A DNA stretch of 64,000 bases from the NCBI GenBank assembly GCA_016208105.1, contig JACQYS010000001.1, positions 1 through 64,000 of the forward strand, read 5' to 3'. The DNA is from Desulfovibrio sp. GTDB lineage: Bacteria; Desulfobacterota; Desulfovibrionia; Desulfovibrionales; Desulfovibrionaceae. The position numbers and the translations under genes are program-made. The notes under the pieces are model-generated. The model searched no databases, had not been told where the DNA came from, and saw only the letters and a list, made by a program, of their open reading frames with translations. Below are positions 17,103-26,739 of the stretch, piece by piece (within the stretch, counting starts at the first letter, position 1; each line of letters begins with the position of its first letter).

Positions 17103-18707
17103 TTACATGGCGGGCAGGATCAGGGTAACAGTCGTCCCTTGGGCCGGCACGCTCTGGACTTCCATTGTCCCGCCATGTTCCTGCACGGCCCGGTGGGCTT
17201 TGGTTAGTCCCATGCCCACACCCACAGCCTTGGTGGTGAAAAAAGGGTCCAGCACGTACTGAAGTTCAGCTTCGGGGATACCATGGCCGTCATCGGTCAC
17301 GGCGATCTCACAGCCGGTATCGCTTTTCTTGGCTTCAAGGCGCACGGTGCCTCCTGTGTCCGGCAAGGCTTCCACCGCGTTGACCACGACTTCCCGAAGG
17401 GCCATGGCTAATAGGCTCTTGTCCGCGAAAACGGGAAGGTCCCCGCCTTCGACCTCCCAGGTCACCTTCCTGCCGAGGCTGCGGGCCGCTTCTTCACCGG
17501 CCATGTGCGCTTCGGACAGAATCTCTCCGGCCGACGTTTCCGCCAGGTGGGCCAGATGGATTGCGCTGTATTCCTTCACTGCTGCGGTGATGCGCTCGAT
17601 ACGCATGGCGGCGGCTATGATGCCGTCCAGATACTCCAGGTATTGCTGCTTGAGGCTGGGCTTTTTCATGAGAAGCCCGGCCAGTCCGCCGATGATGGTG
17701 GTTGGGTTGCGGAGCTGGTGTGCCACAGCGGAGGAGATTTTCTGCAAACTCTCGATGCGCAGCGCCACCTGGGCGACCACTTCGCGGCCGGCTCGCTGGG
17801 CTTCTAGAAGCGCTTGCTGGGCCAGTGCGGCCTTTTCCTCCGCTTCCTCCCGGCGAGCCTGGATCTCCTTGATGTTCTGGCGAAGGACATCGGACATGCT
17901 GATGAGCGCGGCCTGAAGGCGGCTGGCCTCGTCACTCCCGGTAGCGCTCAGACGGATGTCGAAATCCCCCGCGGCGATGCGTTCAGCAGCATTGGTGGCT
18001 TCAAGAAGTGGCCGGGCCACACTGTGCGCGATGGCGAGGCAGAGAGCGCACAGGAGCACCACCATAATAATGAAGAGCACGGCCGACACGGTTGCGGCCT
18101 TGCTGAAGAGCCCCCCAATCTCGGACGCAATCTTCGCTTCTTCCCGGGCAACGTTGTCGATGTACACGCCCGTTCCCACCCAGAGGTCCGTTCCGGGGAT
18201 CATCTCGGAATACGAAAGCTTGCGCTCTTCCGGGCCTGATGGTTTCGGGAATACGTAGTGAACGTATCCGCCGCCGGCTCCTGCCTGACGTGCCAGCTCC
18301 CGTACGTAGTATACGCCGTTGGCGTCCACGAAGTCACTGAGATCCTTGCCTTCGAGCTCGGAGCGCGGAGGCAGGGCCACGTTGGTGGTTCCCTGGTAGA
18401 CGAAAAAATAGCCCGACGAGTCGTCCTCGAAGCGGACCGGGTTGAGGATCTCCCTTACCAGCGCCTTTTTCTCGTAGTCGCTCCGGGCGAATTTCAGGGC
18501 TTCCCCGAGGGTCAGAGCCATGGAATGCGCGGCGGCCTTGAGTTTGCTTTTTTCCCCTTGGAGCATGGTGTCCTGGGTGTGGTGCACCACGACCTTCTCC
18601 AACCTGACGGAGATGAAAGTGGCGCAGACAAGCGCCGCCACGGCAAAGAAAATCACGAGACCCACCAGTCCGAAGAGCCGGGCGGCGATGGATACTCGCC
18701 TGAGCAT
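17103..18707 (-). CDS. Sensor histidine kinase with Cache and HAMP domains
   Basis: 534 residues. Order: TM1 (about 12-34), periplasmic single-Cache domain (about 45-190, with DSSGYFFVYQGTTNVALPP), TM2 (205-230), HAMP (230-285), coiled coil, and the kinase core. The phosphorylated residue is H330 in AHQLRNP, a variant of HELRNP. The ATPase has GHGIPEAE and GVGMGLTKAH. No response regulator gene is adjacent. It probably senses a small ligand such as a carboxylate; the fumarase-carrier operon upstream on the same strand makes that plausible. Confidence 0.88.
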   Translation of the reverse strand: MLRRVSIAARLFGLVGLVIFFAVAALVCATFISVRLEKVVVHHTQDTMLQGEKSKLKAAAHSMALTLGEALKFARSDYEKKALVREILNPVRFEDDSSGYFFVYQGTTNVALPPRSELEGKDLSDFVDANGVYYVRELARQAGAGGGYVHYVFPKPSGPEERKLSYSEMIPGTDLWVGTGVYIDNVAREEAKIASEIGGLFSKAATVSAVLFIIMVVLLCALCLAIAHSVARPLLEATNAAERIAAGDFDIRLSATGSDEASRLQAALISMSDVLRQNIKEIQARREEAEEKAALAQQALLEAQRAGREVVAQVALRIESLQKISSAVAHQLRNPTTIIGGLAGLLMKKPSLKQQYLEYLDGIIAAAMRIERITAAVKEYSAIHLAHLAETSAGEILSEAHMAGEEAARSLGRKVTWEVEGGDLPVFADKSLLAMALREVVVNAVEALPDTGGTVRLEAKKSDTGCEIAVTDDGHGIPEAELQYVLDPFFTTKAVGVGMGLTKAHRAVQEHGGTMEVQSVPAQGTTVTLILPAM

Positions 18708-18806
18708 GCGGTTGCCTCCGTAGAGTGGAAACGGTTCAGGACATTCTATCAGATGCGGACGGAGAAATCACCGCCAGCCGCTCGTGTTTCTTTGAAAAGT
18801 AATGGA

Positions 18807-19367
18807 TCAGCTGGAGAGGGCGGCGTTCAGGTCCGCGTTCGCATGAAGGTCCCCCCCTTGGCTGTCGTAGAGCACGACAAGCGGGAAGTCCTCCACCACA
18901 AGCATATGAACCGCTTCAGGACCGAGATCAAGGTAGGCGATGGGGGTGGCTTGCCTGATACGCAGTGAGAGCAAGGCTCCTGCGCCACCGGTGGCACCCA
19001 GGTAGATGGCCTTATGGTCTATGAGGGCCTGACGCACAGCTGGGGAGCGCCGCCCTTTGCCGATGGTGCCCAGGACCCCGAGGGAATGGAGCCGCTCAGC
19101 GAAAGGGTCCATCCGGCTGGCGGAACTGGGTCCTGCGGCCCCAATGGGGCGGTCGGGAGTCATGGGGCTTGGCCCCACGTAGTAGATGACGGCCCCTTGC
19201 AGATCAAAAGGCGGAGGCAGGCCTTTATCCAGATCATCCAGCAGCCGCATGTGGGCCTGTTCGCGAGCGGCGTACACCGTTCCGGTCAAGTAGACCACGT
19301 CTCCGGCGCGCAAGTTCCGCACATCTGTTCTGGCAAGGGGGGTGATGAGCCGGTGCGGCCGTATCAC
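18807..19367 (-). CDS. Class I fumarate hydratase/tartrate dehydratase, beta subunit
   Basis: 186 residues from GTG 19367, which overlaps the alpha-subunit TGA by four bases (GTGA). The start reads IRPHRLITPLARTDVRNLRAGD, and a GPSSASRMDPF segment follows. YLGATGGAGALLS and PEAVHMLVVEDFPLVV complete the FumA C-terminal domain pattern. It works as the partner of the alpha subunit in reversible hydration of fumarate to malate, or dehydration of tartrate. A longer frame to 19688 exists only because of high GC and overlaps the alpha gene. Confidence 0.9.
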   Translation of the reverse strand: MIRPHRLITPLARTDVRNLRAGDVVYLTGTVYAAREQAHMRLLDDLDKGLPPPFDLQGAVIYYVGPSPMTPDRPIGAAGPSSASRMDPFAERLHSLGVLGTIGKGRRSPAVRQALIDHKAIYLGATGGAGALLSLRIRQATPIAYLDLGPEAVHMLVVEDFPLVVLYDSQGGDLHANADLNAALSS

Positions 19368-20203
19368 AGAGTGATTTCCCTGCGTCTGGCGCAATGACAC
19401 TGGACGTAGACCGCCAAGGGGGTGGAGGCTGGGTGGCAGGGCGCGGTCAGGACCTTGACGCCCAGGCACGTTGTCCGGCCGCCAAGCCCAAGAGGGCCGG
19501 TGCCGAGCTTGTTGAGGGCTTCCATGAGCATTTCCTCCATGAGCGCCACATTCGGGACAGGGTGGACGTCGTCGAGTGAGCGGAGCAACGCCTTCTTGGC
19601 GTTTAGTGCGGCTAACTCGAAACTGCCGCCAACTCCGATTCCAACCAGCACCGGGGCGCAAACATCGTGGCAGGCCCTGGACACGCACCCGACCACGAAG
19701 TCACGGATGTGTTCCCAGCTCATATCCGGGGGCATCATGGCCACCTGCGAGGCATTGTCAGCACTGGCTCCCTCGGCGTTCATCACGATCCGTAAACCGT
19801 TACCCGCAACCACGTCGAAATGGATGACCGCAGGAGTGTTGTCGCCCCGGTTCACCCTGCTGAAAGGGTCACAGGTGGATTTGCGCAAAAATCCATCGCG
19901 GTATCCGCGGACCATCCCCTCATTTATGGCCTGACGGAGGGACATGCCCGTTACGCTCACATCCTCGCCCTTTTCCACGAAAAAAACAGCCAGGCCGCAA
20001 TCCTGGCACAGAGGCAGTCCCAGATTGCCCGAGAGCTCGGCATTGTCGATGAGCTGGCGCAGCGCCTCCTTGCCCAAGGGGGTTTCCGTGGCCAGATGAC
20101 GCAGGAAGGCCCGGTGAATGTCCGGTGGAAGGCAGCGGTTGGCCGCGATGCACATGGCCGCCACCTCCTCGACTATGGTCCGCGCTGGGATGGTCCTCAT
20201 CAA
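19364..20203 (-). CDS. Class I fumarate hydratase/tartrate dehydratase, alpha subunit
   Basis: 279 residues, the size of the separate alpha subunit. It carries an oxygen-labile [4Fe-4S] cluster. Likely ligands are C66 (LPLCQDCG), C182 (VCAPVLVGIGVGG) and a later Cys in RTTCLGVKV. It pairs with the beta subunit encoded next (four-base overlap). A dicarboxylate carrier gene lies upstream on the same strand, the arrangement of ttdT and ttdAB in E. coli. Fumarate/malate and tartrate remain equally possible substrates. The start could be either of two adjacent ATGs. Confidence 0.9.
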   Translation of the reverse strand: MMRTIPARTIVEEVAAMCIAANRCLPPDIHRAFLRHLATETPLGKEALRQLIDNAELSGNLGLPLCQDCGLAVFFVEKGEDVSVTGMSLRQAINEGMVRGYRDGFLRKSTCDPFSRVNRGDNTPAVIHFDVVAGNGLRIVMNAEGASADNASQVAMMPPDMSWEHIRDFVVGCVSRACHDVCAPVLVGIGVGGSFELAALNAKKALLRSLDDVHPVPNVALMEEMLMEALNKLGTGPLGLGGRTTCLGVKVLTAPCHPASTPLAVYVQCHCARRREITL

Positions 20204-20319
20204 TGCTCCTTGAGGATTGGGCCGGAGACGGCCAGGAGAAGAACCCGGTTTCGGCCTGACCCTGACCCGGTTCGCTCAAACCGGGCCAGGGCGGCGCAAA
20301 GAGGATGGGCTTACGCCGT

Positions 20320-21750
20320 TTACACCCTGGCGAGATTCCAGGGGAAGCCGACCAAGAGGAACACTCCCAGATAGACCATGCCGAACACCAAGCCCAGAAC
20401 CCAGAACTCCTTGCCCTTGATGTAGCCCGATCCATAATAGATGGGGGAGGGGCCGGTTCCATAAGGGGTGATGATGCCCATGATGCCAAGCGTAGAGCAC
20501 AGCAGCATTGAAACCAGCGGGATGTTGAGCCCGGGAACGGCCATGGCCGCGGCGAGCATGACCGGCAGCATGGCCGCAACGTGTGCGGTGACACTGGCGA
20601 ACATGTAGTGGCTGAGGAAGAACAGCACCACCAGGCCGAGCATTGTTGCGGTGGGGGAAAGACCCTGCATGGAGCCGGAAACCGACTTGGCGAACCAATC
20701 CAGGAAACCTGTTTTGGAAAGGCCTTCGGCCAGGGTGACAAGTGTGGCGAACCAGGCCAGCACGTTCCAGGCCTGTTTGTTGGCCAAGACGTCATCCCAG
20801 CTGACCACATTGCACAGGCACATGACGCAGATGGCGGCCAGGGCCACGGTGGTTCCGTTCACCTGCTTGTCCAGGAATATCCAGGAAAGCAGGGCGCCCA
20901 CGGCGAGACAAGCCATGAGGATCTCCTTTAGGGAGATAGAACCAAGCTTTGCCAGCTCGGCTCCTGCCCAGATGGGAGCGTCGTCAGAGGATTTCTTGGT
21001 AGGCGGGTAGAGTACATAAGCCAGCAGAGGGGTTATCGCGAACAGAATAATACCAACTGGCAAAAAGCTCATGAACCAGTCGTTCCAGGACAGGGCCACC
21101 TTGGCGGTTTTTTCCACTAGGGACTGGGCCAGCAGGTTGGGCGCCAGAGCGGTGAGGAACATGGAGGACGTGACGCAGGTGGTGGCCAGGGCGGTCCACA
21201 TGAGATAGGCGCCTAAACCGCGGGGGTTATTGTCCGGTGTGGAGCCGTAGAGCGGCGGGATGTTTTTGATGATCGGGTAGAGAGTGCCACCGCTACGCGC
21301 CGTATTGGAAGGCATGAACGGGGCCAGAATGAGGTCCGCCAGGGCCACGGCATAGCCCAAGCCCAAAGCGCGCTTGCCCATGACCTTGATCAGCGAGAGG
21401 GCGATGCGTTTGCCGAGTCCTGTCTTTTCATAGCCCAAAGCGAACATGAACGCGCCGAAGATGAGCCACACTGTGCTGTTGGAAAAACCGGCCAGGGCCC
21501 AGTTGATGGCGCTAGCAGCAGTGCCTTCTTTGCCGGGGGCGGCTGGAACAAGTTTGAATACTGCCGCTATGACCACGCCCACCATGCCCGCCAGGGCCGG
21601 GGGAATTGGTTCGAGAACCAAGGCGGCGACAACTCCCACGAACACGGCGAAATACGCCCATGCGCCTGAAGACAATCCTGCCGGCGCCGGGATGGCCCAC
21701 ACCACCAACCCGACTATCACCGGTATCAGAGCCTTGATGGTAAGCTTCAT
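20320..21750 (-). CDS. Dicarboxylate carrier, DASS family (CitT/TtdT-like)
   Basis: 476 residues from ATG 21750, after a GAGGAGGAGAAA ribosome site; the longer frame to 21888 is not protein-like. About 12 membrane segments. Family marks include FMPSNTARSGGTLYPI in the middle and a C-terminal GIITPYGTGPSPIYYGSGYI. It should exchange C4 or C5 dicarboxylates (malate, fumarate, succinate, tartrate, 2-oxoglutarate) at the inner membrane. First gene of the unit that includes the fumarase subunits. Substrate direction cannot be read from sequence. Confidence 0.9.
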   Translation of the reverse strand: MKLTIKALIPVIVGLVVWAIPAPAGLSSGAWAYFAVFVGVVAALVLEPIPPALAGMVGVVIAAVFKLVPAAPGKEGTAASAINWALAGFSNSTVWLIFGAFMFALGYEKTGLGKRIALSLIKVMGKRALGLGYAVALADLILAPFMPSNTARSGGTLYPIIKNIPPLYGSTPDNNPRGLGAYLMWTALATTCVTSSMFLTALAPNLLAQSLVEKTAKVALSWNDWFMSFLPVGIILFAITPLLAYVLYPPTKKSSDDAPIWAGAELAKLGSISLKEILMACLAVGALLSWIFLDKQVNGTTVALAAICVMCLCNVVSWDDVLANKQAWNVLAWFATLVTLAEGLSKTGFLDWFAKSVSGSMQGLSPTATMLGLVVLFFLSHYMFASVTAHVAAMLPVMLAAAMAVPGLNIPLVSMLLCSTLGIMGIITPYGTGPSPIYYGSGYIKGKEFWVLGLVFGMVYLGVFLLVGFPWNLARV

Positions 21751-22174
21751 TTCTCCTCCTCGTTGCATGTTGACCCGGACCACGCCGCCCCCTTCCTCCC
21801 CTGACAGGGGAAGGGGATGCCCACCGAGACGCTCGGGTTTCTCCCGGCAGTGGTTTCGCCCGCATCTGCGAAGCAGGGAGGATGCCAAAAGCGCGATTTC
21901 TTTATAATTATATGGAATTATACGGATTGATACGTCTTGGGGAGGGAGAGCGATCTCGAACGGTCATGGCAAATGTTATGGCCGTTCGAACTTGTCGAAG
22001 GGGAAGTGTTTTATTTCAATGGATTGCCAGGTATTCCCCGCAGAATGGGTATGCAAGACGTTATTGGGGTTCAGGCAGCCTGAGAGTGATATACTGCATG
22101 GATTTTTTTGATCAGAAATATCTGTCCGGGTGTTTGCGGCTCACGAACCCACCGGCACCGCCCGAACCAATCCG
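21751..22174. other. Intergenic region upstream of the carrier operon
   Basis: 424 bases with no credible gene. The AT-rich centre holds an inverted repeat TATAATT (21903-21909) and AATTATA (21916-21922) with 6 bases between, a possible operator or promoter element for the carrier-fumarase operon. The end of the hydrolase gene lies on the other side. Confidence 0.4.
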
Positions 22175-23317
22175 CTATCGCGGCAGGTCGTCTAGCATGA
22201 CGGGCGCGCAGCTTTTGTCGGCGTTGCGCGGGCAATTCTCCATGGCTTTGCTAAGGGCCTCATCCCTGGTGCGTCTGCCTGAGGCCCATCCGAAGCGGCC
22301 GTCGGTTCCCATGACGAAGGCTTTGTGGGGTGGGGCGTCCAGATAGTTCATGAAGGCCTCCCGGCCATTTTGGGCGAGCTTCGCGGGGGGCTGGGCCTTG
22401 GCCCGTTCAATCGGCATCGGAGAGGGCATGAGCCTCAACCCGTGGGCGGCAAGAAACGCATCAACATAGGGGGTCCACTGCGGAATCCCCTTTCGCGAAA
22501 ACAGCGTGTGGCCGTCTTCGCCGAAGGGCGGAGCCATGATGAAGTCGGCCTTGCCACCTGCTTTGGTGAAGGCGTCGTATAGTTCGCGCGAAAGCCTGGG
22601 GCCGAAGAAGTGGTCGTTTTCGGAGTAAACGAAGAGCATTGGGATGCGCGCGGTCCTGCCGTATTGGGCAAAGGCGCTGACGAGGTTCTCCTCTTTGAGC
22701 ACCACGTCGGGGGCCGTGGACCCCTTGCCGCCCGCGAAGCTGATGGCGGCCACCACCCCTGTCGGCGGGTCGGCGGCCAGGGCTACGGTCGCGAGGCCTC
22801 CGGCGGATTGGCCCACGCAGACGATACGGGCGGAATCCACGTACGGCATGGTCTTCATGAACCGGATAGCCTCGCGTATGTCTTCGGCGGCCTTGCGCCC
22901 GGAGGCGGCATAGTCGGGGTTGTTGCCCGAGCCGACACCTTCCACGAAACCTCCCGCCGAGGAGCCGAAGCCGCGGCGTAAAAAGAGCAGAACCACGAAT
23001 CCCCTGCGGGCGAATTCTTCGGCCTCGCGCAGCTTGGAGATGGCTGTCATGCCTGGCCGGTCGTCCTTGTTTCGGGGAGAGCCGTGGCTGATAACGACCA
23101 GCGGGTGGCGTCCGGAAGCGCCGGGCCTGACCACGACGGCCTCAAGCGGTGTGGTCTCTCCACTCGGGCCGAATTGAGCCGGGAGGGACATCTCCTCCAC
23201 GATAAGTGCAGCACGGGCTGCAGGCGCTGCCCAAAGAAAGAGGCAGGCCAGAATGGCGGCCAGCACCGGGACGGTGCAACACCGCAGTGGCGCGGGGGAT
23301 TCTGAAGGGGCGGTCAT
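22175..23317 (-). CDS. Secreted alpha/beta hydrolase (dienelactone hydrolase-like)
   Basis: 380 residues with a long signal peptide (core LAAILACLFLWAA, cut after ARA near 36). The catalytic serine is S171 in GQSAGG. The acid is probably in YSENDHFF and the histidine in EDGHTLF. VVISHGSPRNKDD is the oxyanion-side strand. After the hydrolase fold comes a 60-residue C-terminal part (HKAFVMGTDGRFGWASG, then paired Cys) of the kind seen in small DUF4189-like domains. It acts in the periplasm or outside; the substrate is unknown. It lies 59 bases downstream of the sigma54 regulator gene. Confidence 0.78.
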   Translation of the reverse strand: MTAPSESPAPLRCCTVPVLAAILACLFLWAAPAARAALIVEEMSLPAQFGPSGETTPLEAVVVRPGASGRHPLVVISHGSPRNKDDRPGMTAISKLREAEEFARRGFVVLLFLRRGFGSSAGGFVEGVGSGNNPDYAASGRKAAEDIREAIRFMKTMPYVDSARIVCVGQSAGGLATVALAADPPTGVVAAISFAGGKGSTAPDVVLKEENLVSAFAQYGRTARIPMLFVYSENDHFFGPRLSRELYDAFTKAGGKADFIMAPPFGEDGHTLFSRKGIPQWTPYVDAFLAAHGLRLMPSPMPIERAKAQPPAKLAQNGREAFMNYLDAPPHKAFVMGTDGRFGWASGRRTRDEALSKAMENCPRNADKSCAPVMLDDLPR

Positions 23318-23376
23318 GACGTCCTTTTTTTACGTTGCGTGTGCGGTCTTGATGACCACAGCGGCCAAGCTGGTTT

Positions 23377-24789
23377 TCAGGCGGTTCCGGGCTGGCGCAT
23401 GAGCTTTAGGCGCTTGCTCAGCGCGGGCTGCGATATGCCCAGAAGCCTTGCTGCCAATGTCTGGTTGCCACCAGAACGTTTGAGCGCCTCGTCCACCAGA
23501 AACTGGGCAGCTTCCGCGAAACTGGGAAGCCGCTCGAAGCTGGAAAAGGGATTCACAGGAAGCGGGACTGCCTCGGATTCGGCTTGTCCGATGGCCTTGT
23601 TGAAGGTGTCCATGGAGAGCATGCGATCGCGGTGTACGCTCACGGCGTCGAAAACCATGGCCCGGAGTTCCCGGACGTTGCCCGGAAAGCTGTAGGCGTT
23701 CAGTCGTTGAACCAGTTCCCTCGGCGGGGAGGGCTTTCGCTTGCCAAGGGCCTGTGCAGCCTCCTCCAGAAAATGGTTCAGCAGAGGTTCGATGTCCTCC
23801 TTGCGTTCGCGAAGAGGGGGCACGTGAACATGGTGGGTGCGCAAACGGTAGTAGAGGTCTCGGCGGAATGATCCGGAGGCCTCTTTGGCGGCCAGATTCT
23901 GGTGCGTTGCCACGATGACCCGGGCCGTAAGCCTCTTGGGCTGGTCGGAGCCCAGCGGGAAGAATTCGCCTTCTTGGATGAGGCGTAAAAGCTTAACCTG
24001 GGACGGGATGCTTAAATCGCCGATCTCATCCAGCAGGAGCGTTCCACCGTGCGCTTCTTCCACCATACCCTTGCGTGGAGTGTCCGCTCCTGTGAACGCT
24101 CCCCGCACATGGCCGAACAGCGTGTCCGCGAACACGGCGTCGTCCAGCCCGGCCACGTTCACCGAAATCAGAGGGCCTTTTCGGGCGCTCAAGCCGTGGG
24201 CGGCTCGGACAAGATTCTCCTTGCCCGTGCCGGATTCTCCTGTAATGAGAAGGGGTTGAGGGCTTTGAGCCACGGCCTCTATATAGGCGAAAATGGCCTG
24301 CATGGAGCGGCTGCGGGTGATGATGCCCGAAAAAGCCTCGGGGTTCAGCGGACCGCCGGAAGCCAGGCGACTGAGCGCCTGCCGGTTCTCGTCGCGCAAT
24401 TCCAGCATTCGTACAGCTCGCTGAACGCCGCTTACAATCCTGTCTTCCTCGTCGGTTTTGACGAAATAGTCGTAGGCCCCGAGCTTCATGCACCGGACCG
24501 CGCTCTCCAGTTGATTGAGTCCGCTGACGATGATGCAGGCGATATCCGGGTGGTGTTCTCCAATGAGGGAAAGAAGCTCCTCGCCGGAGAGCTTGGGCAT
24601 GGTCAAATCCAGCAGCACCAGGCCCACTTTGCGTTCCTCCAGCAGGGGCAACACCTCCGAACTGTTCTGGCAGGTGATGATGTTGGTGAGCCCGGCCGAG
24701 GATTCCAGGGTGAGGGTTAGCGAACGAAGCCAAGCGGGTTCGTCATCCACCAAAAGAATCGTGAAGGATGGATAGGAGTCGCCGTTCAT
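23377..24789 (-). CDS. Sigma54-dependent response regulator (NtrC family)
   Basis: 470 residues in the order receiver (D61 in VLLDLTMPKL), AAA+ ATPase and Fis-type helix-turn-helix. The ATPase has Walker A GESGTGKE (184-191), the sigma54-contact loop GAFTGAD (230-236) and Walker B LLLDEIGD (251-258). The C-terminal helix-turn-helix includes GGNQTLAARLLGISQPALSKR. It activates sigma54 promoters after phosphorylation. Its ATG overlaps the stop of the kinase gene by four bases, so the two are a matched pair. The target promoter was not identified. Confidence 0.93.
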   Translation of the reverse strand: MNGDSYPSFTILLVDDEPAWLRSLTLTLESSAGLTNIITCQNSSEVLPLLEERKVGLVLLDLTMPKLSGEELLSLIGEHHPDIACIIVSGLNQLESAVRCMKLGAYDYFVKTDEEDRIVSGVQRAVRMLELRDENRQALSRLASGGPLNPEAFSGIITRSRSMQAIFAYIEAVAQSPQPLLITGESGTGKENLVRAAHGLSARKGPLISVNVAGLDDAVFADTLFGHVRGAFTGADTPRKGMVEEAHGGTLLLDEIGDLSIPSQVKLLRLIQEGEFFPLGSDQPKRLTARVIVATHQNLAAKEASGSFRRDLYYRLRTHHVHVPPLRERKEDIEPLLNHFLEEAAQALGKRKPSPPRELVQRLNAYSFPGNVRELRAMVFDAVSVHRDRMLSMDTFNKAIGQAESEAVPLPVNPFSSFERLPSFAEAAQFLVDEALKRSGGNQTLAARLLGISQPALSKRLKLMRQPGTA

Positions 24790-26501
24790 GCTGGTTCATC
24801 CTCCTTAACCGCGGGAAGGCGAAGGGTAACCGTGGCACCATGCCCTGGGGAGCTTGAGAACTCGAGAGTCCCCCCCAAATCCTTGACGATTCCAGCGGAG
24901 ACGGAAAGGCCAAGACCCGTGCCGCCGATTTCGCGTTTGGTGGTGAAAAACGGGTCCGTCAGGTGGGGAAGGTGTTCGGGTGTGATGCCGACGCCCTGGT
25001 CGCGCACGACCAGAAGAACGGACCCGGATGCGGGTTCGTGCCGGGTGGAGACCTCAATGGCCTTGTCCCGGTCGGGCAGGGCTTGGCAGGCGTTGAGAAC
25101 CAGATTGATGACCACCTGCTCGATGCGCTGGGAGTTGCCCCACACCTTGGGCAATTCCTGGGCGTAACTGGCGCTGAAGCGATCCGTGGCCTTGCGGATA
25201 ACCGCATCCACAAGGCGAAGGGCCTTCCGGGCCGCTTCGTTCACATCCACGGGCTCACGGGCAGCGCCCTCTTCGAGCCTTGCGAAATCCTTCAGGTCGT
25301 TGACGATACGCTTGATGCGCTGCGCTCCTTCCAGCATCTCGTCGAGCATGACGGGCAACTCGGTGCGCATGCGGTCGTAGGGGATGCCGCCCAGGGTGAA
25401 TCGGCCATTGGCGTCATGATGTTCGTCGAGGATTCTGGCCGTGTCCGCCTGGACTTTCTTGAGCATGGGCAGGTTGAGAAGAATGAGCCCGTTTGGGTTG
25501 TTGATCTCATGGGCCACGCCGGACACCAGAATGCCCAGCGCGGCCATCTTGTCCGCCTGAACCAGCTGTTGCTGGTTCCGGTTGAGCTGTTCCAGGGCGT
25601 CGCTCAGAGATTTGGTTCTCTCGGCGACTTTTTTACGCAGGGTATGGGACCAGAAGACCGTGCCTCCAAGCAGGGCAAGCAGTGGCAAAAGAACGGTGGA
25701 GATGGACTTGAGTGCCTGGTCCCACTTGAGTGGGCGGTTTTCGAGCACGCCCAGCCACTTGCGCCGAATATCTTCGTATTTTCCAGTTTGGTCCAGAATG
25801 GCCAGGCCTTCGCTGAAGCGGCCCAAAAGGACGTCATTGCCTTTTTTGACCGCAAAGCCGTAGCGAACCGTGGCCACGGTTCCGGAAACCACCTCGAGGT
25901 TGTCGAGTTTGTTCTCCCGGAGGATGTACATGCCTGGGAGCATGGCTGTTACGGCGTAGTCGCATTTGCCTGAGGCCAGCAGGCGCAGGGCGTCCGCCGG
26001 GGTGTCGCTGAAGATCAGGTCTTTCTCGAAGCCCATCAGGCGGATCGTGTCGTGCATGATGCCGCCCTTGTGCAGCGCGATGGAGTACCCTCTGATATCC
26101 TCCAAAGAAGTCACTTGGGCAGAGCCGCGCCGGGAGAAGATGGCGTGGTTGACGATGGTGTGGGGTGGGGTGAAATCCACTTCCTGAAGGCGTTCCTCAG
26201 AGTAGGACATGCCCTGGAGGATGTCCACGCGGCCCTCGGACAGGGCGGTACGCACTTCGGCCCAGGCGCCGAGCCGGAATTCCACCTGCATCCCCATGAC
26301 CTCGGCGATGGCCCGGGTGAGGTCCACGTTGTACCCGGCCGGCTGGCCGTTCTTGTCCAGAAACTCGTATGGCGGGTAGTCCCGGTCGCCACCCACGATA
26401 ATGGGACGGCTCACGCCGGGAACGTCCTGGGCGAGGCTGGTCCCTGCCCCCAAGACAAGGGCCAAAAGGATGGCGAAGAGGGTGAAGAGGTTTTTGCTCA
26501 T
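24786..26501 (-). CDS. Sensor histidine kinase with periplasmic solute-binding domain
   Basis: 571 residues from ATG 26501 (open frame extends to 26834 without protein character). Order: signal peptide (1-24), periplasmic SBP_bac_3 domain (about 35-255, with DRDYPPYEFLDKNGQPAGYN), TM (about 268-285), coiled coil, and the kinase core with H331 in VAHEINNPNG. The ATPase shows DQGVGITPEHLPHL and GTGLGLSVSAG. The domain suggests sensing an amino acid or similar small molecule. It signals to the NtrC-type regulator encoded next. Confidence 0.9.
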   Translation of the reverse strand: MSKNLFTLFAILLALVLGAGTSLAQDVPGVSRPIIVGGDRDYPPYEFLDKNGQPAGYNVDLTRAIAEVMGMQVEFRLGAWAEVRTALSEGRVDILQGMSYSEERLQEVDFTPPHTIVNHAIFSRRGSAQVTSLEDIRGYSIALHKGGIMHDTIRLMGFEKDLIFSDTPADALRLLASGKCDYAVTAMLPGMYILRENKLDNLEVVSGTVATVRYGFAVKKGNDVLLGRFSEGLAILDQTGKYEDIRRKWLGVLENRPLKWDQALKSISTVLLPLLALLGGTVFWSHTLRKKVAERTKSLSDALEQLNRNQQQLVQADKMAALGILVSGVAHEINNPNGLILLNLPMLKKVQADTARILDEHHDANGRFTLGGIPYDRMRTELPVMLDEMLEGAQRIKRIVNDLKDFARLEEGAAREPVDVNEAARKALRLVDAVIRKATDRFSASYAQELPKVWGNSQRIEQVVINLVLNACQALPDRDKAIEVSTRHEPASGSVLLVVRDQGVGITPEHLPHLTDPFFTTKREIGGTGLGLSVSAGIVKDLGGTLEFSSSPGHGATVTLRLPAVKEDEPA

Positions 26502-26739
26502 GGTTTTCCGGATGCGACAAGACACGAGCACTATAGCCAAGGCGGGCTGGCAAGCCAAGCAGCGCATGGAGCAGGCGACGCTGGACTCCCGGCCCAAGGC
26601 GCGGTAAAGCCCAGCGGCCTTCCGTGGGACGCATGCGTTCGCGGTGCGGCCAGAAATCCCAAACCTTCCCGGAGTGAGCCGGTGGCATGGCGCAAGGCCA
26701 GCCGCCAAAGTCCGTGAAGGCGTGCAACCAAGGTGCCCC

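Noticed and set aside
21882..22346. 154-codon plus-strand frame
   Set aside because: Overlaps the hydrolase 3' end and reads as non-protein sequence.
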